Shown piece after piece: positions 22,904 through 33,337 of a DNA stretch of 64,000 nt (position 1 is the stretch's first letter; each line of letters opens with the position of its first letter). The notes below the pieces were generated by a model that saw only the letters and a list, made by a program, of their open reading frames with translations, was not told where the DNA came from and did no database searches. Source of the stretch: Sphaerosporella brunnea. Taxonomy: Eukaryota > Ascomycota > Pezizomycetes > Pezizales > Pyronemataceae. The stretch spans positions 62,001 to 126,000 of the forward strand of contig VXIS01000113.1 in the NCBI GenBank assembly GCA_008704415.1, read 5' to 3'. The position numbers and the translations under genes are program-made.

Positions 22904-24207
22904 CTACACCCGCTTCCTCGGACTCCGCCTGAGCACACGCACCTCCTGCTCTTGGCTCTCCTTTTCCTCGCGCAGCACCTGCTCAATGTGGCCATTCGAC
23001 TTCTGTTCCGCGAGGGCGGCGAGACGGTCCTGTTCAACCAAGGCAGCCGCCTTCTCAGCGGACGCGGCATAGCGGGGCGAAACGTCGCCGCCGGTCCACT
23101 GCGTGCCGAGCCAGCGGTCCCAGCAGATCAGGAAGGGTTGAGAGAAGTTGGTCTAGTGCAGAATGGAGTCAGAAAGGCTGTTGATGCGGAGGGGTGGTGG
23201 TGGTGGTGGTGACGTACCTTGATGCCCCAGCTTTGGTGGTGCACGTCGTGGTAGACAGCGTTGTTCCAGAAAATCTTTTGGAGAGGATCCCAAGGGAGCG
23301 CGTAGCCGCAGTGGTCATCGACCGTTTTCATGGTGCTGAAGCAGAAGAAGACCATTCCTCCGCGCAAGCCCATCCCCGAGAGCTTGTATGCCAGACCGGC
23401 GCCGATGGTGTCCATGAGCAGGCCCTCGAAGGGATGGTTGTACAGCGCGCCGAACGCGTAGGGGACGTAGAGACGGTGGTGACGGGAATGGAAAGTTCCT
23501 GCCAGGGGGATTAGTGCCCGAAGTCGCGGGTGGAACAAAGAGCGCAGGGACTCACTGTAGAGCCACTTGCTCTCGTGCATGAGGCGGTGCAAGAAGTACT
23601 GCCAGGTATCGAGGATAAAGATGGCGACGCACAAACGCACGGCCGGAATCAGGTACCAATACGTGACTTCAACGGCGGCGAGCCTCCAATCCTGTCCGGT
23701 CGCGATTCCCATCCACTCCACTACCCTTCTCAGCACCTGATCCCCTCCCATCGCGACCACCCCCGAAACCACCTTCTCCTCCAGCCCCCACCCATCCACA
23801 CCGACCACCGCCAGGGCGCGCATCAACACCCGCTCAACGCGCAGCGACCGCTCGTACAGCGCGAACACGGCGGCCGCCTCGCCGCCCACCATCGGGGTCG
23901 ATTCAAAGCACGCGGTAATAGCGCCGACGATGGTCTGGATGACGTGCTGCATTACGACTTCGCGTATCACCTCCGCGCGCGACACGTGGTTTCGCTTCAG
24001 CACCTCGGCCGGCGTGTGCAATCGGTACTGGTTCAGGAGATCGTGCGTGTCCAAATAATGAAAAAACAGAGACAGCGACCAATAGGTTATTATGGGCAAC
24101 GCGAGGAGCAGCCAGGTATCGGGTATTGGGGGGATCAAGGGCGGTAGAGGTGTTAGGGTCGCTAAGGGCGGGGGGGCCACGGGCAGCGTCACGTTCGGAG
24201 GTCGCAT
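22904..24207 (-). CDS. SUR2: sphinganine C4-hydroxylase
   Basis: Three exons (24207-23556, 23498-23218 and 23152-22904) with introns of 57 and 65 bp encode 393 residues. The enzyme adds the C4 hydroxyl to dihydrosphingosine or dihydroceramide to make phytosphingosine, in the endoplasmic reticulum membrane. Hydrophobic segments lie at about 31-50 and 185-200. The diiron histidine motifs of the fatty-acid-hydroxylase family are complete: HRLMH (207-211), HSRHH (221-225) and HDVHH (301-305). The first intron interrupts the codon just before THE second motif, and splicing it restores RTFHSRHHRLYVPYAFGALY. The C-terminus is charged and ends RRSPRKRV, possibly a retrieval or topology signal. The start was chosen because the longer upstream frame is low-complexity and runs through CT repeats. 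It is divergent from TMA19 across 1.5 kb. Confidence 0.92.
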
Positions 24208-24427
24208 CTGTGCGGGAGCGTGCGAGAGAGGGGGAGTCGTCGACGCAGCGACGGGGGGGGGGAAAGATGGTTGTGGTGTGGTGGTTGGGGGTTGGTGGTC
24301 AGATCGAAAAGGAGCGACACGAGAGGAGAGACGACAGTGGCAAGCCGGGGGCGCGTGGTTGAGAAGCAGAATTGAGGGAGGCGGATTGAAAGCGGGAATT
24401 CCCCACTTTTTTTTTTCGCTCTCAGTG

Positions 24428-24459
<32 letters not shown>

Positions 24460-24582
24460 CGCGAGCGGATGTGGTGGGTAAGGCGGGTCGGCGGGAGTCC
24501 GTGGGTGATGGCGATGATGGTTGGTTGGTTGGTTGGTTGGGGGCGGTGGTTGGTGGGTCTCGGTCTGTCTGTCTGTGTGCGT

Positions 24583-24616
<34 letters not shown>

Positions 24617-24914
24617 GGGATTTTCCTTTCGCTCCGGCTTGGATTGGTTGGTGGGGCGGTGGTGGTTCGTGCGTGTCGGGCTCGGGTCCCACCAGGCAAG
24701 CGATGCGGACGGGCGCTCGGCAAGAAAGGAATCACGACGATCACGATGGCGTTGCAGAAATCACGCAGCGACAGGATACTCGAGTACCGCGACGGAATCA
24801 CAGCGAAAGGAGCGGCGGCGGAGGCGGAGGCGGAGGCGGAGGCGGCGCTCGAGAGACTCCGGGGGTGAGGGGGGATCGAGAGCGGCGGCGGTGGCGAGGA
24901 AACGAAGAAGAAAG

Positions 24915-24949
<35 letters not shown>

Positions 24950-25707
24950 GGTAAAAAGCGACCGCGGATTGCGGGCAAATTGGACGGGCCTGGTGAAACA
25001 CCGACCGCCGAGGCAAACACTGCGCTTCCGATCGCATGCATTTGCGTGTTCTCGTGTCGCTGCAGTCAGCCTGCATGTCGACGGACATCGAGGCTTCGCA
25101 GCGGGCGAGGAGCAGCGCACTCGCTGCCAGCTGCTGGCCGCTCTGGACGCCGCAGCAACAGCAGTGGCCGTCGTCTGCCCTGTCCACGCCACGCGCATCG
25201 CACTTGCTGTTGGTGTGCGTTGCAGCAGCAGCCCAGCACGATGCGCCGGCGCCGATCGCTGTCGCGGTGCCGGCAACCCAGCATCCGGAGCCACGGTGGC
25301 AGACGGTGCGGGGATTACATACGCAGGATCGGAACGGATCGCACGCACAAACTGCTCGCCCGAGGCAAATGCACCATCCAGCCAGCTGGCAGCGGCGGCA
25401 GCTTCTCAGCGTGCCCGCTGCCGCAAAATTAAGCGTAAAAATAGAGTCGATGCATCTTGCGACGCTTCCCGTCACGTGCGCAGCGAATCGGGATTAGCGT
25501 ATGCCGTCGCCCAGAAACGGCTTAGCGCCGTTTTGGCGGGGCTTGCGGAGGCTTGGCGTGCCACCCGCGGGGATTGGCTTTTTCGCCTGCCCTGCGAAAG
25601 GACTTTTCTCCCCCGCTTCCCACAACCCCCTCCCGTCCCGTCGCTCCAACTTCTCCCCAGCCCAACACCCTACGACCCCCGTTGGTATCCAGAACAACGC
25701 CGCAACC
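24208..25707. promoter_or_regulatory. divergent SUR2/TMA19 intergenic region
   Basis: This 1.5-kb spacer between two divergent starts holds dense simple repeats: two CT tracts (24427-24453 and 24583-24613), a GGTT run at 24520-24539, a GGAGGC-type run at 24813-24842 and a CAG/AGC run at about 24918-24949. Open frames of up to 470 codons cross it on both strands only because these repeats lack stops; I do not call them genes. The last 100 bases before TMA19 are C/T-rich, as is common for strongly expressed fungal genes. Regulatory role is inferred from position. Confidence 0.5.
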
Positions 25708-26620
25708 ATGATCATTTTCAAGGTGAGGATTCCTGCTTGCTCCCTTTTTGCGAACGAAGGCGGGGAACCAAGGAACGGAGGAGGTTTCGGTGCGGGGTAG
25801 TGGAGGGGCAAAAATCTCGACGAGACTTGGCACTCGACGCCGCGATGATGGACGGCGGAGGAGGAGGCGGATCAGGAGAATAGAGGGCGCCTCTGAAGAG
25901 GAAGAAACAAAAAAAAAAAAAAAAAAAAAAAAACTGTTCAAGTGATGATGGCTAACCCCAACCGCTTCTCCGCAGGATATCCTTACCGGCGATGAGATGA
26001 TCTCGGACGTCTACGACCTCAAGGAGGTTGACGGAACCCTCTACGAGGCCGACTGCGCCATGATTACGATCAAGAAGGGTGCCGACGTTGACATCGGAGC
26101 CAACGCTTCTGCGGAGGAGGCGGCTGAGGAGCTTGAGGACGGTGCTGAGACCGTGAACAACGTTGTCCACTCGTTCCGTCTCAGCTCGACTTCGTTCGAC
26201 AAGAAGTCCTACTTGACCTACCTCAAGGGTAAGCTTTTTTCTTTTCATTTTTTTTTTTTTTTTTTTTTTTTTCCATTTTTTCTTTTGTGCCTGGACCAGT
26301 GCTGATGTCGCTGCTAGGATACATGAAGAGCGTCAAGAAGAAGATGCAGGAAAAGGGTAAGACTGAGGAGGAGGTCGCGGGCTTCGAGAAGCGTGCCTCT
26401 GCCGCCGCCAAGAAGCTTGTGGCCGGTTTCAAGGACCTGGAATTCTACGTCGGTGAGAGCATGAACCCCGATGGAATGTACGTGCTCCCTCCAATCTCCA
26501 CTCACGCCTCATACCGGAGCTAATTTCAATGGCAGGGTCGCCCTCCTCAACTACCGCGAGGACGGAATCACGCCTTACATGATCTTCTGGAAGGACGGCC
26601 TGGAGCAGGAGAAGGTTTAA
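25708..26620 (+). CDS. TMA19: translationally controlled tumour protein (TCTP)
   Basis: Four exons (25708-25722, 25976-26228, 26318-26477, 26536-26620) give 170 residues, the usual TCTP length. The protein begins [20 protein letters not shown], which spans the first intron, and contains the conserved early beta strands, the central helical hairpin ([10 protein letters not shown]...[11 protein letters not shown]) and the terminal [13 protein letters not shown] and [18 protein letters not shown] stretches. TCTP is a small cytosolic protein that associates with translating ribosomes and acts in growth and stress responses; yeast Tma19 moves to mitochondria under oxidative stress. The first intron is long (253 bp) and lies after five codons, as in many highly expressed fungal genes. 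The second intron contains a ~32-base T tract. A pyrimidine-rich leader precedes the ATG. Confidence 0.95.
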
Positions 26621-27108
26621 GCCAAACGCAAATCCGATACATCAAACATCAAAGAAAAAAAAAGGCTGTTGGGCTTGGTTTGTAGCGTGTTGGGATCTGG
26701 CGAAATTTAGTTCTCAATGGAATAATTGAGTTGGGGGTTGAAATGGTTTTTTCGTGCTTGTCTCGAGTGATGTGAATGCTGCTTACTGTGGAGATTGCCC
26801 ACGTTTTTAAATTTTAACGTTTGGAAAAAAACCCACGTGGTTCTAAACCTCTAACGCGATACGATCCCGAGTGCTGCGGCGTGAACATCACCTACTCGCA
26901 GCCCTTACTGTACCGAAGCAGAAGAATGAACATAATTCCCCAAGGCTGGGTGGGGGGGGGGGGGTATGTACTTGTACATAGGTAGGTATACTGCCTCTTC
27001 TGAGCATGCCCGCCCGAAGCCGGGACCGGCACACTAAGGAGGTGTGCGGCGGGTAGGCCGACAGCTCTGGCTCAAATAACTACTGATTTTATTAATTTTT
27101 TTTTTCAA
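26621..27108. other. TMA19 3' region
   Basis: Contains the TMA19 3' UTR, a G12 run near 26951 and a T-rich stretch just before the TIR element. No gene. Confidence 0.4.
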
Positions 27109-28275
27109 TAGAGAGTTTGCGATTTGACTCCAGACGCAACTGGAGCCTCAGCCTCATATTTGCATCTGGAGAGTTCCGGATAACTAACGCCAGGCCGCCG
27201 CCCGACATCACCATGAACCCATATGAATATGATTTTGTTTTGACACTCTGCGCCCGTACTCGACTCTGTCAACTTCAACACCGTGAAATCAACGTAAAGA
27301 CTACCTACCTACCTACAGTGATACCCACGTCAGGCGCCACTGGTTGGTGGCTCGTGAAGCGACCTCGCTGACCGTTAGTTTTAGAGTGAAATGAGCTCGT
27401 CCATCACCGCCTCGGCGTTGAACAAGCCCCATCTGTCACGCCACCAGAACGTTCCCCTGAACCGCGTCTCAAATCTCAGTTCTATACCTGTGCTACCGCT
27501 GAGGAAGCAAAACGATATGGGGACCCCACCAGTTGGCCCAGTGGCAGGCTGCCGTTCACACCAGCTTTTGTCGGCGGAGGCGTACTTGTAGCGTATGCAG
27601 ATTTTACCGCAGAGGAGTTTATCGAGATGCGGAGGATCCCCAGGCTTTTCAGGAGCAAAAGCGAAGACATAGAACTGGAAGCGATGGGTGAAAGCATCGA
27701 GGAGGATGCGCAAGGATAAAATCCAGTAGGGAGAGCGGGATTTGCAGCAAGAGAAAAAGAGGAGCTGGACGCCGAGCTGGAGCTGGAGGTGGAGCCGGAG
27801 GAGGCGCAACAGTCAATGTAGGGATATGGGTCGAGTGATGCTTGATGTATCTAGCCAGATACCCCGGGTTGAACCCAGAATAGACTTAGACCTCTACACT
27901 TCCCTCTTTTCCTCTTGTCTTTTGATGGCGGTGCACCTGAAATAAGTTTTCCAGTCCTCGCTGGGTAGCACATCAACGCTGTCGCAGGGTTATTGTGTTG
28001 GGGAGGGGTGCTCTACTGACGCCGATCACAAAAACCAGCACTCCATATGCAGCCATACTTTTCTCATCCACAAGCATTTTTTTTTTTTTACAGTCACTGG
28101 GCACGCTGATAGCTGACCTCTTTCTCCAGCTTCAACAGCAGTCTCGCTGGATTTCCTTTGGTAGCGGTGTAGAGAACAGCCACCGTCGTTTGCATCTGGA
28201 AACTCGGGTCTAGCTGGCCACGACTTCTGGTCACAGCCTGATATTTGCATCTGGAGTCAAATCGCACACTCTCTA
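27109..28275. mobile_element. 1.17-kb element with terminal inverted repeats
   Basis: The left end (from 27111) reads GAGAGTTTGCGATTTGACTC and the right end, read inverted from 28273, reads GAGAGTGTGCGATTTGACTC; similarity continues about 29 bp with two mismatches. TA flanks both ends, as expected for a TA target duplication. Subterminal copies of TTTGCATCTGGA occur at about 27161, 28190 and 28244, with a degenerate inverted copy at 27128. Inside is an interrupted open frame (27390-27821). No transposase motif was recognised, so it is likely non-autonomous or a decayed DNA transposon. Confidence 0.6.
27390..27821 (+). pseudogene. interrupted ORF inside the TIR element
   Basis: A frame open from 27390 reads as protein (for example ATAEEAKRYGDPTSWPSG and VLVAYADFTAEEFIEMRRI) to a TAA at 27717. 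It then resumes in the same frame with AAREKEELDAELELEVEPEE to a second stop at 27819. It has no ATG. The regular charged C-terminal helix and single in-frame stop suggest a formerly coding exon. Whether it belonged to the element or was captured by it cannot be told. No family recognised. Confidence 0.4.
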
Positions 28276-30080
28276 ATGCCGGCAGTTGGATTCACTTTCG
28301 GTAATAAGGGTGGTTTGGAATCAAGCGTGTAAATCTGGCGGCGGCGGTGTAGCCTCATCAATTCTTGGAGTCCATCAGCAGGTAAGTAAGTTAGGCTTCG
28401 GAACTCGCTATCACCCCCCCCCCCCCCCACCACCAGTTTGAGAGTCCTCGCCGAAAAGCCTGGAGATGGATGCCGGATTCGAGGAGCTTGTCGATGGCCA
28501 GCATGAGCACTGGTGTCGGCGGTAGTCGAAACGCTGGGGAGCACCAACCCGCTGCTGCAATTCCGCGGGTCCAAAACATGTTTCTGTCCCCCCCCCCACC
28601 CCCCAAGCTAGTTACCGCGGTAAAGCAACGCGCGCGGGAACACACGCATAGTCGCCTCCCCTTTCACCGTAACCGCTGGTTTCTGACCACAAAGTGTCTG
28701 CGACGATAACGTTGGCATTGATGGAGAGGCTGAGGGTCCGAGAGTCACAGGCATTGCTGTGGGGTATTTCGAAGTGGGCGGGTTGTTGTTGTGGAGGGAA
28801 GAGAGAGAAGGCGGGATCGTCGGCTTTGTTTTTTTTTGTAGAGTACGTGGCACTGCAAACCTGGCTGTCGACGCTCCGGTTCCTCGTCTTCGTCGGGGTA
28901 AGTGGTCGTCATCGGAGAATGGATTGCCTGTAGCTGCGCAGAGAAGGGTGCGTACCGTATTTTTTGTTTTTTTTGGAGTGAAAGGCGATGCGCCTCGCTC
29001 GGGAGGGGGAGGTTTGGGTGACACGTGATGATTCGGGGGAGTCTTTTCGAGGAGAAAAAGGGTGTTGGAGATTGAGCGAAGGTAAAGGGATGATGATGGG
29101 TTTTCGATTGCCAGGAAGGCCAGTGGGTTTGTAACGGTTTTTTTTTTTTTTTTTTCGCAGTTTCCTAGTTTTACAGCTAAATCACTCACTTTTCACCACC
29201 TTACCGAAAACCACCATTTGGTCCAAAAATTTGACCGCTGCCCGGGAAAGTAGAAAAACACATGAGGTGTGCTATGAGCTGGGAGGCGGTGTTGAGAGCT
29301 TTTTTCGGAAGGCGATTTCGAAACTTGACAACGGCCTTTGCACACCCTGCCAGCTAGCTCCTCACGCAACACAAACACCCTTTTTTTTTTTTTTTTTTTT
29401 TTCTTAATCTGCCACCAGAAATGAAGATTCGAGATAGTTATTTAGCGTTCTGCATGGCGGAGCAAATTTGTAAATTGCGTGGTGGTGGTGGTTAGATAGA
29501 GGTCTCAATACGAGTGCTTTGGCGGTGAAAGCGCAAATATCCCATTATTTTTGGATACGTTATGGGGTGGTTTTTGAAGAAAAATCAGCGAGGACAGGAG
29601 CTGCACCAACAATCAGACAGACCGTTCAACTTGTCTCTTTGTATCTGAGTACGCCTCGCAGATGACATCTGGAAGTAGCGAGCGTCGATCTTCCTCGGAC
29701 CCGCCGCCGCTGTCCACGCTATTCACACCGTCTGCTCCAACTCGCGCTTTCTCGAGTTGGTGGGGAAGAACGAGTTCGGAAAAAACCGTGTTCGAACCCC
29801 CCGTATAAAAAACTGGCTTGAGGCCTGGAGGAAAGTGAGATGGAGCACCGAAATGGCCTGGCCTGAGAGCGATGCCGCCGCCGCGTCGATGGATATATGT
29901 GTATGGTTGGGGAGTCCTGGTCACTGTGGGATTTCTGACATTCATTTCGCTTAGTAACACATACAAAAGTGCCGAGTGATGAGCGTGAATCTTCCTTTTT
30001 TGACCATATAACTGACATTTGTCCCCGGGGAGGGTCCTATTTTCTCAACAACCAGGCAGAATTCGGAAATTCTGAGTTAA
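28276..30080. other. spacer rich in homopolymers, weak coding signals
   Basis: C15-16 runs at about 28415 and C/G runs near 28588 split minus-strand frames that look partly coding (LTYLPADGLQELMRLHRRRQ near 28400-28340; MLAIDKLLESGIHLQAF near 28500-28450). A further minus frame ending at 29613 reads SELVLPHQLEKARVGADG. None could be joined into a gene. T runs occur at 29139 and 29382. Confidence 0.35.
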
Positions 30081-30425
30081 TCAGTCGATAGAGCGAGCGA
30101 AAACTAGGCCCCTGATGGTGTTATTTTTTAAAATAACTTTTTTTTGGTGGAGGATGCTCTGTCCAAAGTCAGGGTACCCAAACCCCTCCGTCTTTAGGTG
30201 TCCCCAACCATAGCCCCCACCTTGCACTAAACCTCCTGCACACGCTTTCCAACGCTGTGTCTTCAGAGCGGCCGTTTTCCCGCTGGGAATATCATCCACG
30301 GCAAGGAGGGGATCGTCTTGCGGCAGCAGCAGCAGCCTGACGTCGGAAAAACCTAACCCCCCGAGCGCAGAGTAGGGGTCGTTTCTGTAACGTGGCTTGG
30401 GTTCAGGTAAACTTGCTTTGTGCAT
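30081..30425 (-). CDS. possible small hypothetical protein
   Basis: An ATG frame of 114 residues; the same frame is open further upstream to another ATG at 30575. The early part looks coding (PEPKPRYRNDPYSALGGLGF, then DDPLLAVDDIPSGKTAALK), and the tail becomes Lys/Asn-rich over an A/T-rich end. No domain, signal peptide or splice pattern was recognised. It could be a relic. Confidence 0.3.
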   Translation of the reverse strand: MHKASLPEPKPRYRNDPYSALGGLGFSDVRLLLLPQDDPLLAVDDIPSGKTAALKTQRWKACAGGLVQGGGYGWGHLKTEGFGYPDFGQSILHQKKVILKNNTIRGLVFARSID

Positions 30426-31884
30426 TGTTGCGCCTGGGACCGGTATGAACGGTTGTTTTGTCGTGAGATGCCTAGCTAGACCTCGGCGTCGCAGCCCAAG
30501 AGAATGTGGAACAGAGCACTGGCAATTCCTGGATATAAAGTGGCCCGCCCATGCTGCCAGTGCCAGTGAGCTCATTCAAGCTGACAAAATGTGCCGCCAT
30601 GCGCCGCAAGGTAAGCTCCTCCACCCGGTGCTTCTTCCAAGCCACTGGTAGTAGTGCCAGCTCGATTCCCTTGCATGAACTGTGCCGCCATTGGGTGTGA
30701 GGAACACAACACGTGGAAAAGTGCACCTCCACGACGAGTGCCAACAGCTTGAGAGTCCAACAACCAACTTGGACTTCCTTCACTCACAGATGCCATCCGC
30801 CATCGCCTTCATCTGGCAGCAGCAGCAGCAGCAGCAGCTCTGCCATGTATTCCGGTGGAAGCCCATTGTCTGACTGAGGCTGCTTTCCGCACCGTCCTTC
30901 GAGAGCTTTCTGGTCGTGAAGCCTATACTCCTCGACGAAGACAGCAAACGCAAAGTGACAGCTCGCAACCACAGGCGCCGTCGAGACGCTTTCCGTATCC
31001 GGTCACTGGCAAAAAAATCAAAATCAAAAATCAAAAAATGCTGTTAGTTTCTGCGAAGAAATGACACCGCTTTGCACCGGAGCTTGCGGGGCTTGCCCTC
31101 AAGCGCCTTCACACACACTTACCCCCCGAGCGGCCCTTTTCTGTGATCCACGGGGATAAAAAAAAAAAAAAAAAAAAAGCGGAATCGCCTTACAGCGGAG
31201 CGCGCGCAGACAACCTCTATCCTACATCCATGTAAAGACTGGTAGACACATTCTGAACCGTTCCGTTAGTTCACCAGGTTGAAGAAGAACCGTTGCTAGA
31301 AATCGAGGAGGAATCGATGGAACTCGAAGATGAGTTTTGGGGGATGGCCCTGGGCTCGGTGGAAAGACCAACAACAACAACAACAAGCGGGTGCCAGTCG
31401 GCGGGGCAACGTCAAAAAAAAAAATCGCGAATCATGAGCCGTCACCCGGTCTCGGTGCAACTCTAAACGTTTCTAAAATATCGAATGGTAGGTATATCAC
31501 ACTTATCGACCCGTCGCGCAGAGCCGAGTGCTGATGCGTGACCACAAGTCAATGCAAATCTTACCTCTGCCCATCCAGAACGAGAGATGGAATTTCAACT
31601 TTCCAGCGCTGAGTGGTTTGTGAGAGTATCGACTATAAGCATACGTAAGCTATATCGCATGATGAGCTGAGCGCTGTGATGTCCGAGATCTGCATACCCG
31701 ATCAGGATCGGCAGCCGGGATCAGACGAGCCAGTAAATTTAGAGTGCTGATCCTGCATGTCGATTGACTGCGAGCCATATAGCTGCAGCTTTGAAACCCA
31801 AGATTCAAGGAGACTCATGGTATGTACAAAGGGTATTGTCGGTATATAGCTGCTCAGTATTTCAGGTCGAATGCAGCTCACAGC
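30426..31884. other. spacer, no gene seen
   Basis: It contains a CAG run (30819-30838), an A20 run near 31158 and an AAC run near 31368. The end adjoining 31885 is the likely 3' region of the chitosanase gene. Confidence 0.35.
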
Positions 31885-32791
31885 TCACAAATACCAATCT
31901 CCCGCCAACACCGCAAAAACCACCATCAGCCCAGTCCTCCACAGCTCTGCGTGCATGCTCGCCGCCACTCCCGCCTCCTGCGCGCGCTTGACCGTCTCGT
32001 TCACCATCCTGTCGCCCAAAATCTTCAGGCTCTCCTCGAACTCACTCGCGTTTGCCGCCTTCCACTTGGCACCTGTGGGTCCGGGCACCGCCGCCTCATC
32101 CGTAAAAGCCAAATCTGTCTCGGCCATCAGCCAACTGCCTGTTCTTCCTTGCCAAGGATAACTGAGCGTGTGACTTACACAACACATCGTGCGGCGTGTG
32201 ACCATTATCCCCGCTCACGCCTTCGTCCGGAAAGCACAGCCTTGCCAGCGCCAAAGACGCCTCGCCGGTGAAGTTATCGTCGTCACATCCATTCGTATCC
32301 CCCCACACGGCGTAGTGCAGTTTGCGGTTACACACCACCGCCACAACCGAGAGTGGCTTGACCACCTTGGCCACATCCGCGCTGCAAGTGCCGAGCACCA
32401 CGTATGGATGCACTTCCGCGTCTAGGCTGGCGATCCCGTAGTTCTGGCCGGCAAGGACATCGTCGAAGGCTGTTCCCGATTGGTAGTCTTTGGATTTGCC
32501 CTCGCAGTTGCTGCTGCCGTCGCAATCAACATCCATGTCGCCTAGCTGTGCCCGTGGACCCCGCAGATATAAGGCGCCGGGGACGTCGAGGCAGAAGCCG
32601 AATCCGCTGAAGCCGTGGCCGTCGTCGAGGTTGTTCTGGTTCGACACGTACGACGCGCATCTCGATTTGGAGCTGGTCAGGTTTGCATACAGCTCGGCCA
32701 GGGCGGGAGGGACTTCATAGGCCGCAGTCAAAGGGAGGAGGAGGACGAGGAGGAGGGGGAGGGGGAGGAGGAGGAGGCGGAGGGGCCTCAT
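31885..32791 (-). CDS. secreted chitosanase, GH75 family
   Basis: Two exons (32791-32179 and 32114-31885) with a 64-bp intron encode 280 residues. Splicing to the ACAG acceptor gives PHDVLYLAFTDEAAVPGP, the expected family sequence. The N-terminus is a strong signal peptide (a leucine-rich core at about 5-20, then TAAYE). GH75 landmarks are the GDMDVDCDG stretch (84-92), GTAFDD, and the active-site region YAVWGDTNGCDDDNFTGEAS. Asp165 and Glu177 there are the candidate catalytic pair, as in other fungal GH75 enzymes. It hydrolyses beta-1,4 links in chitosan outside the cell, for nutrition or wall remodelling. Downstream the ETVKRAQEAG helix is followed by a short hydrophobic C-terminus. It is divergent from the exonuclease gene at 33338. 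Confidence 0.88.
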
Positions 32792-33337
32792 GGTGGTGAT
32801 GGAGGTGGTTGGTGGGTGGTTGGCGGGTTGAGATCGACCGGGGGGAGTGGGTACGCTGCCGCGCCTTTGCCCTCATAACGCCGGAAGCTGGCGCCATTGG
32901 CGAACCGACTGATTCTCGATCATGGCAGTCTCGAGAGCACCAAGTTTGGCTCCGGCTCGAATGCATGGCGTCTCTTTCTTTGTCTCTCTCTCAATGCGCA
33001 GCCAATCGCTTTCTCCCGCAAACACCTCCAATCGCGGTTGTTTGAACCCCGGTGCTCTCTCAGGGTCACGTGCTCGCTTGTCAGGGCTGAGCGACGAGTG
33101 CTAGGCGATGAAGCCAGAGCAGGACCATCCACTGGCCAGACCCGCCTCTCGCTCCTTCTTCCTTCATACCTCCCTGCCCCGTCGAAACCTCACCACCACC
33201 ACCACCACTACCACTGCTGTTGCAAGCGTCAGTCCGAAATCCTCTCCTCTTCGCCGCTGCTATCTCTCCGTTCATCCTATCCTCCCTCTCGAAGTCCTTT
33301 CTTTTGCTTCTAGAGCCATCCAGAACAAGAGAACGAC
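32792..33337. promoter_or_regulatory. divergent chitosanase/exonuclease spacer
   Basis: A 546-bp region between two divergent starts, with a CT-rich tract around 32975-32992 and an (ACC)n run near 33191-33210. Both promoters must lie here. A perfect GTAAGT follows the exonuclease ATG region, so a leader intron is possible but does not fit the frame. Confidence 0.4.

Noticed and set aside
24471..25883. 470-codon plus-strand open frame between SUR2 and TMA19
   Set aside because: It runs through CT, GGC and CAG repeats, overlaps the TMA19 first exon in another frame, and has no domain.
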